Shown piece by piece: positions 22,261-28,856 of a stretch of 28,856 bases of DNA. The first letter of the stretch is position 1. Every line of letters begins with the position of its first letter. The stretch lies in the NCBI GenBank assembly GCA_964457725.1, contig CAYWGQ010000023.1:1-28856 (forward strand), given 5' to 3'. The notes under the pieces are model-generated. The model saw nothing but the letters and a program-made list of their open reading frames with translations. It was not told where the DNA came from and did not search any database. Position numbers and translations under genes: made by a program. This DNA is from FEN-1219 sp964457725. GTDB lineage: Bacteria > Pseudomonadota > Gammaproteobacteria > Steroidobacterales > Rariloculaceae.

Positions 22261-23721
22261 TCAGGGCGAGAGCTGCTGCTCGGCCGGGCTGGGCGGGTCG
22301 GTACCGACTCCGGGCGCCGGCGAATTCTGGAAGGGATCGTTATTGCGAATGAACTCGAGCATATGGGTGTTCTCCCGGACGGAAATCATCCGCATGCCGG
22401 CGCCTTCGACCGAGCGCCACGGCGCGTCCGTGACTCGATCGGTATGCTCGATCGACAGCACCTCCTTCGTGCCGTTCGGCAGGCGCCAGAACGGCGCCGT
22501 CGACCGGCCGCCTTCGAACTCGAGCCCCGCGTCGCGCAGCATCTGCATCAGCTCGGGGTGCCGGCGGACCCGCCGCCAGAAGCGGCGGCGATAATCGTTG
22601 AAGGTGCGCCGCGCGAGGCGCCGCGCCTCCTCGTGCCGCCCGGTGTGCCACAGTTGGCGCACCTCTCGCATCTTTCGGCGAGTGGTCGCGTTGTCCACGG
22701 CTCGCCAGACCGCGAGAAAGCCGGGCGGGAAGCGATTGACGAGCCGCAGCGCGGCGGTGCGCTGCTGCGTCGTCATCCTCGCGAGCAGCGTATCGAGTCG
22801 TTGATAGGGTAGTCCCGCGAACGGGCCGGTTCGGTGGCGCTGCCGCTCGGCGAGGCGCGGGCTCGACGTGCGAAACGGCGCGCGTTCGTCGAAGGCCGCG
22901 TCGACGTCGAGAGCGTCGGCGGGGGCGCGCGGTCCCGGCCGCGCCTGCGGCGTCGCCGTTCCGGTGCCGCGCGCCGCGGCCGTGCGGCTGCCCGAGCCGG
23001 TGCCGCGCTCTGCCGGTGTCGGCGCACCGCCCGCCGTGCCTCTCGCGCGCGGCGTGACACTGCGCTCGACGACGACGGGCGAGCTCGGCGCCACCGATCG
23101 GCCTCGCGAGCGCTGCGCCTGGCGGGCTTGCGCGACGCCGGTGGCGGCCTCCGCAATCTCGCCGACGGTCATCGCGAGCTCGCCGGCGTCGAGCGCGCGA
23201 TCCCATTCCTCGGGCGTCGCGTTCGTCCAGTCCTCCGCCGTCGCGATCAGGTAGGCGCCGGCGGTCAGTGCGCCGAACGTGTTGCCCATCACGTCCGCGC
23301 CGCGTTGGAATCTCCGCCGAACGACCGCGATGTCGTAGAGCCAGCTCGGCAACGTGCCCGCCGGGCCGGTCGACGACCTCGTCATCCGCTCGAGCTGTTC
23401 GGGCGTATGGGGGACCGTGCCGTAACCGCGCATCACGCGTTCGACTGCGGCACGGGGCGAGTCGCCTGCGGCGATGCGCCGCTCGATCGCTGCGCGATAC
23501 TCGCGCCAGCGCCGCCTCGCGATGCGGTCGATCTCGGCGTGGCTGCGGCGCGTGTCGATGAAGCCGAGCGTGCCGTCTTCCTCGAAGCGAATCCACTGCG
23601 CGTCGCGGGCGGCGAGCGCGAGACTGCCGCCGAGACGCCGCAGCAAATCCGGTTGAACGTCCGCGGTGACGCCTTGAACGTAAAGCCGGCCGAGGAGGCC
23701 GAGATACTGCTCGAACGTCAC
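22261..23721 (-). CDS. putative polymorphic-toxin-like protein, unknown function
   Basis: This 486-residue protein is not recognised by name. Residues 1-140 are helical and Arg-rich. Residues 145-197 (GNTFGALTAGAYLIATAEDW, then ATPEEWDRALDAGELAMTVG) resemble the pre-toxin helical regions of polymorphic toxins. Residues 205-275 are a low-complexity Ala/Thr/Gly/Pro linker. Residues 300-400 are helical and very basic (RRTFNDYRRRFWRRVRRHPE). The C-terminal ~65 residues contain FWRLPNGTKEVLSIEHTDRV and RENTHMLEFIRNNDPF. His426, Asn451 and His453 could form an HNH-like nuclease centre, which is inference only. There is no signal peptide, and no immunity-sized gene is visible nearby. The GTG start has no SD, so the true start may be downstream. 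Confidence 0.75.
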   Translation of the reverse strand: MTFEQYLGLLGRLYVQGVTADVQPDLLRRLGGSLALAARDAQWIRFEEDGTLGFIDTRRSHAEIDRIARRRWREYRAAIERRIAAGDSPRAAVERVMRGYGTVPHTPEQLERMTRSSTGPAGTLPSWLYDIAVVRRRFQRGADVMGNTFGALTAGAYLIATAEDWTNATPEEWDRALDAGELAMTVGEIAEAATGVAQARQAQRSRGRSVAPSSPVVVERSVTPRARGTAGGAPTPAERGTGSGSRTAAARGTGTATPQARPGPRAPADALDVDAAFDERAPFRTSSPRLAERQRHRTGPFAGLPYQRLDTLLARMTTQQRTAALRLVNRFPPGFLAVWRAVDNATTRRKMREVRQLWHTGRHEEARRLARRTFNDYRRRFWRRVRRHPELMQMLRDAGLEFEGGRSTAPFWRLPNGTKEVLSIEHTDRVTDAPWRSVEGAGMRMISVRENTHMLEFIRNNDPFQNSPAPGVGTDPPSPAEQQLSP

Positions 23722-23995
23722 GGCGGCGGGCGACGCCGAGGCGGCGATGCGATACGGCCGGGGGCCTCTCGGGCGCGACGAGCCGGCGACGGCGACCCGC
23801 TACGGAAGGGGAATGTCGGCGGCCGATGCATTTCTTCCGTTGCGGAGGGGCTCCATCCATGGGCGAGGCTCGACACTGAGCAACGGCCTCGGCGGCAGTG
23901 TCGGATGGTAGCCTGCACACTCGTTGTATGCAAAAACAAAATCTCTCGCAAACGGGACGTGTGCGAATGACGGATTACGCGCGACGGCCGTGCTG
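23722..23995. other. intergenic gap between tgpA and the 486-codon gene
   Basis: This 274-base stretch has no credible gene. It contains a locally AT-richer patch (23928-23950). On the minus strand it reads TTGCAT, 17 bases, TACCAT, a weak promoter candidate for the two unknown genes. No clear terminator for tgpA was found. Confidence 0.4.
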
Positions 23996-25990
23996 CTAAC
24001 GCGGTGCGAAGCCGCCGACGCGCGTGCGAAGCTCTGCAAGCGCGGCGCGGTCGGGGTCGGGCTCGTAGCGGGCGCGCAGATACGCATCGACGATGCGCTC
24101 GATCGCGTCGGCGGCCTGCGGCAGAGCCGTCGCCGCGCGGCGCCCGTAGGCCGCCGGCGCCTCGGTCGCGCCGCGCGGCGCGACGTCGAGCGCGGCAAGG
24201 CGGCGCGTGAACGCAGTGAATAGCCGCTGCGCGGGATCGATGCGGCGACGCGTGCGGTAAGCGCGCGCGATCGCGAAAGTCAGCACGATCGAGACGAGGG
24301 CGGTCGCCGCGATCGCGAGCCCGAGCAGCACGCCGAGCCTGCGCGTCCACTGCGCATCGTCGAAGCCGAGCGCCGCGAGCAGGTCGCGCTGCAGCTCCGG
24401 GCCGTAACCGAGCACCCAGCGCGTCCAGTACACGTTCGCCGCGTCCCAGAGGAGAAGCGCGTCGCGCACCCACGAGAACCGTCCGATGACGGGAACCCCG
24501 CCGCCCGCCGCCTCGAGCGCCGCGCGGCCGGAGCCGTCCTCGATGCGGTCCGGCGCGACGACGGCGATCGGATCAATCCGCACCCAGCCCTCGTCCGTTA
24601 ACCATGCTTCCGTCCAGGCGTGCGCGTCCGACTGGCGGACGATGTAGTAGCCGCCGGCCACATTCAGCTCGCCGCCCTGATAACCGGTAACGACCCGCGC
24701 GGGGATGCCGGCAGCGCGCAGCATGACCGCGAACGCCGACGCGTAGTGCTCACAGAAGCCCTCGCGCGTCTCGAACAGGAACTCGTCGACCGCGTGCTGG
24801 CCGAGGCGCGGCGGCGTCAAGGTGTACACGAACTGCGCGCTCGAGAAGAACGCGAGCGCTCGGGCCACGATCTCGCGCGGCGTCGGGTTGTCTGCGAGCC
24901 AGGATTCGGCAAGCGCGCGCGTGCGCGGATTGTTGCCGGACGGCAAGCTGCTGAAGCGCCGTTGCTCGGCTTCGGTGAGCGGCTCGAGCGCGCGGTAATC
25001 GGTGTAGGACGTGACCGTGTAGTCGAGCCGGACCGGCCGGCGGTCGAACGAGAACATCCGCAGCTGGTAGTCGCTGCCCATCACCATCGTGCGGCTCGCG
25101 GACCAGCGGGCCGGCATGTCGAGCGCAACCGCCCAGCGGCTCGCCGCGGGCTCGAGGGTGACGCGATAGTCGACGGGCGCGCCGCGGTGCTCGAGCGTCC
25201 TCGCGACGTTGCGCCGCATACCTTCCGGCCGCGACCACGTGCGGCCGTTGAACGAGGAGAGCACCGGCCCTCGCCAGTACAGCTCGCTCGGGCCGGGCGG
25301 CGCGCTCAGGAACTCGACGCGAAACGCGATCTCGTCCGAAAGCCCGAGCGCCGTGATGTCACCCGGGCTCATCGTGTCGGAGAGCCCCGTCGACGCGCTC
25401 GAGGAGCTCTGCGCCATGCCCCAGAGCGGTCCCGGCAGGCGGGGGAACAAGACGAACAGCACGAGCATCACCGGTGCCGCCTGGAGCAGCAGCCGCGTGC
25501 CGGCGCGCGCGGTCTCCCGCGTCGGCAGCAGCGCGGAACGCCGCGCGACCTGCAGCAACGCGACGGTCGTCAGCCAGACGAACGCGAGGAGGTAGGCCGC
25601 GCTCCACAAGCTGCGCTCTGTCAACAGGCTCGCGAAGACGAGGAAGTACGCGATGATCATCAGCACGAGCTGATCGCGATGCGCGTGCGACTCGAGGAAC
25701 TTCAGAGCGACCATCACGACGAGCAGCGCACTGCCGGCCTCGATGCCGTTGATCGTGCGGTACTGCGCGAGCACGCCGAGAAACGCCAGCGTCGCGAGCA
25801 CGAGCCGCAGCGAGCGCGGCGGCACCGCCCAGCCGAGCACCGCGATCGCGAGCCGCCAAGCGACGCACGCGACGAGCAGCAGCGGGATCCAGACCGGCAG
25901 CGTCGGCCACGCGACGAGGCTCGCGCCGACGACGATCGCGGCCGTCCAGAGCAGCCGATCGAGACCCGGCGTGCGCGCGAGCACGCTCAC
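23996..25990 (-). CDS. tgpA: transglutaminase-like membrane protein TgpA (DUF3488-TGase-DUF4129)
   Basis: This 664-residue inner-membrane protein has the length and layout of Pseudomonas TgpA (668). Several helices in the first ~190 residues (WTAAIVVGASLVAWPTLPVW, RLVLATLAFLGVLAQY, LVLMIIAYFLVFASLL) form the DUF3488 part. A large periplasmic domain follows, with the transglutaminase core: Cys413 in EGFCEHYASAFAVMLRAAGI, His457 in SDAHAWTEAWL and Asp473 in WVRIDP, a complete triad. One more helix (LGLAIAATALVSIVLTFAIA) leads to a cytosolic DUF4129 tail. It is likely to act on envelope peptides or peptidoglycan-linked substrates. GTG 25990 overlaps the DUF58 stop as GTGA, in the conserved moxR-DUF58-tgpA order. 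Confidence 0.95.
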   Translation of the reverse strand: MSVLARTPGLDRLLWTAAIVVGASLVAWPTLPVWIPLLLVACVAWRLAIAVLGWAVPPRSLRLVLATLAFLGVLAQYRTINGIEAGSALLVVMVALKFLESHAHRDQLVLMIIAYFLVFASLLTERSLWSAAYLLAFVWLTTVALLQVARRSALLPTRETARAGTRLLLQAAPVMLVLFVLFPRLPGPLWGMAQSSSSASTGLSDTMSPGDITALGLSDEIAFRVEFLSAPPGPSELYWRGPVLSSFNGRTWSRPEGMRRNVARTLEHRGAPVDYRVTLEPAASRWAVALDMPARWSASRTMVMGSDYQLRMFSFDRRPVRLDYTVTSYTDYRALEPLTEAEQRRFSSLPSGNNPRTRALAESWLADNPTPREIVARALAFFSSAQFVYTLTPPRLGQHAVDEFLFETREGFCEHYASAFAVMLRAAGIPARVVTGYQGGELNVAGGYYIVRQSDAHAWTEAWLTDEGWVRIDPIAVVAPDRIEDGSGRAALEAAGGGVPVIGRFSWVRDALLLWDAANVYWTRWVLGYGPELQRDLLAALGFDDAQWTRRLGVLLGLAIAATALVSIVLTFAIARAYRTRRRIDPAQRLFTAFTRRLAALDVAPRGATEAPAAYGRRAATALPQAADAIERIVDAYLRARYEPDPDRAALAELRTRVGGFAPR

Positions 25991-27024
25991 CGTGTCGTCT
26001 CCGGCTGGGCGGCGGGCGGCGCGAACAGCGCGAGCGCGCGCAAGCACGCGTGCAGGTGAGCGTCGCCGGTACCGAGGCCGAGGACGATGCCCGGAAGCTT
26101 CAGCCCGAAGCTGCGGGACTCCGTCGCCGCATCGAGGCACCAGCGCGCGAGCTGCGCGAGGCGTTCCTCCGCGTCGAGATCCGGGAGGTCGTCCCAGGCG
26201 AGGAACTGCGGCTCGCGGTCCCCGTCGGCGAACTGCTTGAGCAGGAGCTCGTCGTTGCGCGCGTACGCTTTCCACGCGATTCGCTGCGGCGGGTCGCCGA
26301 GCGCCGCGGCGCGCAGACCGACGAAGTCGGCATCGCCGTCGGCCGGCCTGCCGCCGCCGCCGGTGCCGGCCGTGCGCGGGAGCGGACGGCCGGGCGGCGC
26401 GGGACGAGGGTAGACCAGGCACTTCGCGTCGACGTGCAGCCACGACCACGCGCGAAACAGCATGCCGGGATGCCGCGAGGCGACTGCGAAGCGGCCGAGG
26501 CGCACCCATCCGCGCGTCTCGGTCGGGACGCTGAGCGTGAGCATCTTTTGCTCGCCGGGCGGCACGTCGGCGGGGCCGGAGTGCCGGCCGTCCGCCGCGA
26601 GCTCGACCTCGTAGCGCGTGCGGCGGGACCGGTTCGCGAGCCCGATCGGAAACTCGGCACGCTCGCCCGCGAAGACCGGCGGCGCCGCGAGCACGCGCAC
26701 TTCGATGCCGAGCAGGTTGTTGTGGCAGTGATGCATCGCGACCAGCGCGACACCCGCGAGCAGGAACGTCAGCGCGAACCCCAGGCTCGCGCCGTAGTTC
26801 AAGGAGCCGAGCAGCATCGCGAACACGACGAGGCCGAACGTCGCGCCGAACCGGGTCGGCAGGATGTAGATGCGCCGGCGGGCGAGCGCGACCGAAGTGC
26901 CGTCCTGGCCTTGGCGGCGGCGTGCCCACTCAGCCGCCCAGCGCTCGAGACGGCCGAGCAAGCGACGGCCGCGCTTGCGGTCGGAAGAGCCCGACGGCCG
27001 CGGGCTCCGCCGCGCCCCGATCAC
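25987..27024 (-). CDS. DUF58 domain protein
   Basis: This 345-residue protein starts with a basic stretch (~1-52), then two close membrane helices (YILPTRFGATFGLVVFAMLL and YGASLGFALTFLLAGVALVA). A cytosolic or periplasmic beta-rich part follows, and then the DUF58 signature GDADFVGLRAAALGDPPQRI, then AWKAYARNDELLLKQF. DUF58 proteins almost always pair with MoxR ATPases and transglutaminase-like proteins; the module has been linked to envelope functions and metal or cofactor insertion, but the reaction here is unknown. The GTG start overlaps the moxR stop as GTGA, and the end overlaps tgpA the same way, so the three proteins are probably made in fixed ratio. Confidence 0.93.
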   Translation of the reverse strand: MIGARRSPRPSGSSDRKRGRRLLGRLERWAAEWARRRQGQDGTSVALARRRIYILPTRFGATFGLVVFAMLLGSLNYGASLGFALTFLLAGVALVAMHHCHNNLLGIEVRVLAAPPVFAGERAEFPIGLANRSRRTRYEVELAADGRHSGPADVPPGEQKMLTLSVPTETRGWVRLGRFAVASRHPGMLFRAWSWLHVDAKCLVYPRPAPPGRPLPRTAGTGGGGRPADGDADFVGLRAAALGDPPQRIAWKAYARNDELLLKQFADGDREPQFLAWDDLPDLDAEERLAQLARWCLDAATESRSFGLKLPGIVLGLGTGDAHLHACLRALALFAPPAAQPETTR

Positions 27025-28004
27025 GGCACGGGCACCGCCTGGAGCACGGCGGCGCCGATGTTGCGCCGCTCGAGCGTGCCGCCGACGGCCGGCTCGAGGC
27101 GATGCGCGACGATGCTGCCGAACACAGCCTGCACGTCCTCGGGATGCACGCCGTCGTGACCGGAGAGCAGGCTCCAGGCCTGGGCCGCCCGCACGAGCGC
27201 GATACCGGCGCGAGGCGACAGGCCGGCCGCGAGCTCCCCCGACTCCCGCGTGTAGGCGATCAGCGCCTGCACGTAATCGAGCAAGGGCTCGGCGACGTGC
27301 ACCGCCGGCACCTGCTCTTGGAGCTTCAACAGCGCCTCGAGCGACAGCACGGGCTCGAGACGCTCCGCCAGCGAGCGCCGCTCGCCGGTCGCGAGGAGCT
27401 TTCGCTCCTCCTCGGGTGCCGGGTAGCCGAGCTCGATCTGCATCAGGAACCGGTCGAGCTGGGACTCGGGTAGCGGAAACGTGCCGATCTGATGCGCGGG
27501 ATTGCGCGTCGCGATCACGAAGAACGGCGCAGGCAGGGCATAGGTCGTGCCGTCCGCGGTGACCTGCCGCTCCTCCATCGCCTCGAGCAGCGCGCTCTGC
27601 GCCTTCGGCGTCGCACGATTGATCTCGTCGGCCAGCACGAGCTGCGCGAAGATCGGCCCCTTGTGGAACTCGAAGCGGCCGGTGTCGCGGTGAAAGACCG
27701 AGACGCCGAGCACGTCCGCCGGCAAGAGGTCGCTCGTGAACTGCACGCGGTTGTACGTGAGGCCGAGCGCGCGGGCGAGCGCGTGCGCGAGCGTCGTCTT
27801 GCCGACGCCGGGCACGTCCTCGATCAGCAGATGGCCGCGGGCGAGCAGGCACGCGACCGCGAGCTCGATCTGGCGGCGCTTGCCGACGATGACTTGCGCG
27901 AGCGCCTCGATGACGGGCTCGATCAGCGCGGCTGGGTCGGACGGCGCGCGCGCGGCGCGCAGGTTCGGGGTCGCCATGGTCGACGATGGTCGCCGAAAAA
28001 TCAT
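27021..28004 (-). CDS. MoxR-family AAA+ ATPase
   Basis: This 327-residue cytosolic chaperone-like ATPase has LLIEDVPGVGKTTLAHALAR (Walker A, 65-71), QFTSDLLPADVLGVSVF, LVLADEINRATPKAQSALLE (Walker B, 122-130), EAMEERQVT, and FFVIATRNPAHQIGTFPLPE followed by SQLDRF, all diagnostic of MoxR. The C-terminal lid contains GLSPRAGIALVRAAQAWSLL. ATG 28004 is chosen because GGAGG lies ten bases upstream; ATG 27977 (nine residues shorter) has no SD. The gene is first in the moxR-DUF58-tgpA operon. Four REP elements separate it from valS upstream. Confidence 0.96.
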   Translation of the reverse strand: MIFRRPSSTMATPNLRAARAPSDPAALIEPVIEALAQVIVGKRRQIELAVACLLARGHLLIEDVPGVGKTTLAHALARALGLTYNRVQFTSDLLPADVLGVSVFHRDTGRFEFHKGPIFAQLVLADEINRATPKAQSALLEAMEERQVTADGTTYALPAPFFVIATRNPAHQIGTFPLPESQLDRFLMQIELGYPAPEEERKLLATGERRSLAERLEPVLSLEALLKLQEQVPAVHVAEPLLDYVQALIAYTRESGELAAGLSPRAGIALVRAAQAWSLLSGHDGVHPEDVQAVFGSIVAHRLEPAVGGTLERRNIGAAVLQAVPVP

Positions 28005-28055
28005 CGCGTTGACACCTCCGCGGCGACGAAGTGTGAACCAGTCCGCCCGCTGCCT

Positions 28056-28079
28056 GTAGATGCGGCTGTCGGCCGCGAC
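28056..28079 (+). repeat. REP palindrome, copy 6 (diverged)
   Basis: GTAGATGCGGCTGTCGGCCG then CGAC, with two changes in the stem. It has the same CCTGTAG head as the other copies. Confidence 0.65.
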
Positions 28080-28094
28080 TCTCCGCGACGCGGC

Positions 28095-28117
28095 TCGCGG
28101 CTGGACAGCCGCTCCTA
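28095..28117 (-). repeat. REP palindrome, copy 7 (inverted)
   Basis: TCGCGGCTGGACAGCCGCTC then CTA. Inverted relative to copy 6 and 15 bases from it, so the two form a REPIN-like pair. Confidence 0.85.
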
Positions 28118-28125
28118 GCTGGATG

Positions 28126-28150
28126 GTCGCGGCTGGACAGCCGCTCCTAC
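28126..28150 (-). repeat. REP palindrome, copy 8 (inverted)
   Basis: GTCGCGGCTGGACAGCCGCT then CCTAC. Tandem, same orientation as copy 7. Confidence 0.88.
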
Positions 28151-28161
28151 CTAAAGAGGAG

Positions 28162-28185
28162 GCGCGGCTCGGCAGCGGCTCCTAC
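28162..28185 (-). repeat. REP-like element, copy 9 (diverged)
   Basis: On the minus strand it begins GTAGGAGC, followed by a diverged stem. Its head contains the stop codon of valS (28182-28184). Confidence 0.55.
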
Positions 28186-28856
28186 AGGTCGGCGAGGCGC
28201 GCGAGCTGCTCGCCGAGCCGTGCGGCGCGCTGTCCCAACTCTTCCGCGCGCGCCCGCTCCTTCGCAACGACGGGTTCCGGCGCGTTCGCGGCGAAATCGG
28301 CGTTGTCGAGCTTGCGGCGCGACTTCTCGAGATCCGCGCGGACGCGCTCGAGCTGCTTGCCGAGCCGGTCGCGCTCGGCCGCGATGTCGACCAGTCCCTC
28401 GAGCGGCACGAGGATCCGCATCTCGCCGAGGAGCGCCGTGGCCGCGCCGCGGACCGTGCCGTCCGCGATCACCTCGACCGACTCGAGGTTCGCGAGCTTC
28501 TTCAGGTACGCGTCGTGCCGCGCCGCGCGTGCGACGTCCTCGGCCGACGCGCCGGCCAGCTTGACCGGAAGCGCGACCGAGCGGGCGATGCTCATCTCGC
28601 CGCGGATCTGCCGGATGCCGACGACGAACGCCTTGAGCCACGCGATCTCCGCTTCCGCCGCGTCGTCCGCGGGGAAGTCGTCCGCCTCCGGCAGCCGCTC
28701 GAGCATGACGGTCTCGCTCGCCCAGCCGGTCTTCGCGCAGAGCGCGAGCCACAGCTCCTCGGTCACGAACGGGATCAGCGGATGCAGCAGCTTCAGCAGC
28801 GCGCCGAGCGTCTCGGCGAGCGTCGCGCGCGTCGCGGCGAGCCGCGCCGGCGGCGC
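28182..28856 (-). CDS. valS: valyl-tRNA synthetase, C-terminal part (5' end beyond window)
   Basis: The last 224 residues of ValRS are visible, open to the right edge. LLKLLHPLIPFVTEELWLAL belongs to the class I anticodon-binding helical domain. WLKAFVVGIRQIRGEMSIAR is the conserved segment after it. From about LVDIAAERDRL to the end is the C-terminal coiled-coil arm (KQLERVRADLEKSRRKLDN, then ERARAEELGQRAARLGEQLA) that contacts the tRNA elbow and is characteristic of ValRS. The catalytic and editing domains are outside the window. The final Leu codon and TAG stop fall in the head of a REP-like element. Confidence 0.95.
   Translation of the reverse strand, partial: APPARLAATRATLAETLGALLKLLHPLIPFVTEELWLALCAKTGWASETVMLERLPEADDFPADDAAEAEIAWLKAFVVGIRQIRGEMSIARSVALPVKLAGASAEDVARAARHDAYLKKLANLESVEVIADGTVRGAATALLGEMRILVPLEGLVDIAAERDRLGKQLERVRADLEKSRRKLDNADFAANAPEPVVAKERARAEELGQRAARLGEQLARLADL

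Noticed and set aside
18696..23721. Prophage or extracellular contractile injection cluster
   Set aside because: No sheath, tube, baseplate, integrase, terminase or capsid gene is present around the two unknown genes, and base composition looks like that of the neighbours.
24620..26059. Plus-strand open frame of 479 codons
   Set aside because: It is antisense to tgpA, with a low-diversity Arg/Glu/His composition.
28056..28185. CRISPR array
   Set aside because: The repeats are palindromic REPs in both orientations with unequal spacing and divergent copies, and no cas genes are present.

Overview
The window is a GC-rich chromosomal segment from a gammaproteobacterium. The gene neighbourhoods support this: purM-purN-DUF3108 divergent from DUF2066-CDP-alcohol phosphotransferase-hda, arsC-wrbA facing hda, and moxR-DUF58-tgpA beside valS. 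The extragenic GTAGGAGCGGCTG..CAGCCGCGAC palindromes are of the REP type common in Xanthomonadales and Pseudomonas relatives. The mix suggests a lineage near Xanthomonadales, Nevskiales or Steroidobacterales, but I cannot name the genus. I saw no tRNA, rRNA, CRISPR array, transposase or prophage gene.

Layout, left to right. The 3' end of a HEAT-repeat Ser/Thr kinase gene runs off the left edge on the minus strand. Divergent from it is apbC/mrp (Fe-S carrier), then an inverted REP pair, then pyrD. pyrD converges on dcd, with the two stop codons sharing a CTAG. The minus-strand run purM-purN-DUF3108-dcd and the plus-strand run DUF2066-CDP-alcohol phosphotransferase-hda leave from one compact divergent promoter region. 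hda converges on wrbA, which follows arsC. A small DUF4398 lipoprotein gene and acyP follow on the plus strand, then three REPs, then the minus-strand proS-lytic transglycosylase pair. Divergent from proS is pssA-udg-rimI-prfC-alpha-hydroxy-acid oxidase. A hairpin separates this from two unrecognised minus-strand genes of about 1170 and 486 codons. The right end holds moxR-DUF58-tgpA, four REPs, and the 3' part of valS.

Most of the window is housekeeping: pyrimidine, purine and dNTP supply, phospholipid synthesis, DnaA regulation, uracil excision, translation, and cell-wall or transglutaminase functions. Neighbouring genes are packed very tightly. About twelve junctions have four-base start/stop overlaps (ATGA, GTGA or TTGA), which suggests translational coupling, often between genes with unrelated functions.

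The least explained part is 18696-23721. It encodes a very large cytosolic-looking multidomain protein with coiled coil, and a protein with polymorphic-toxin-like layout and a His/Asn-rich possible nuclease-like C-terminus. A perfect 16-bp palindrome lies between them. This is the best candidate for an undescribed system, though its function is unknown. Also notable are two genes (the transglycosylase and valS) whose final codons and stop codons lie inside REP elements.
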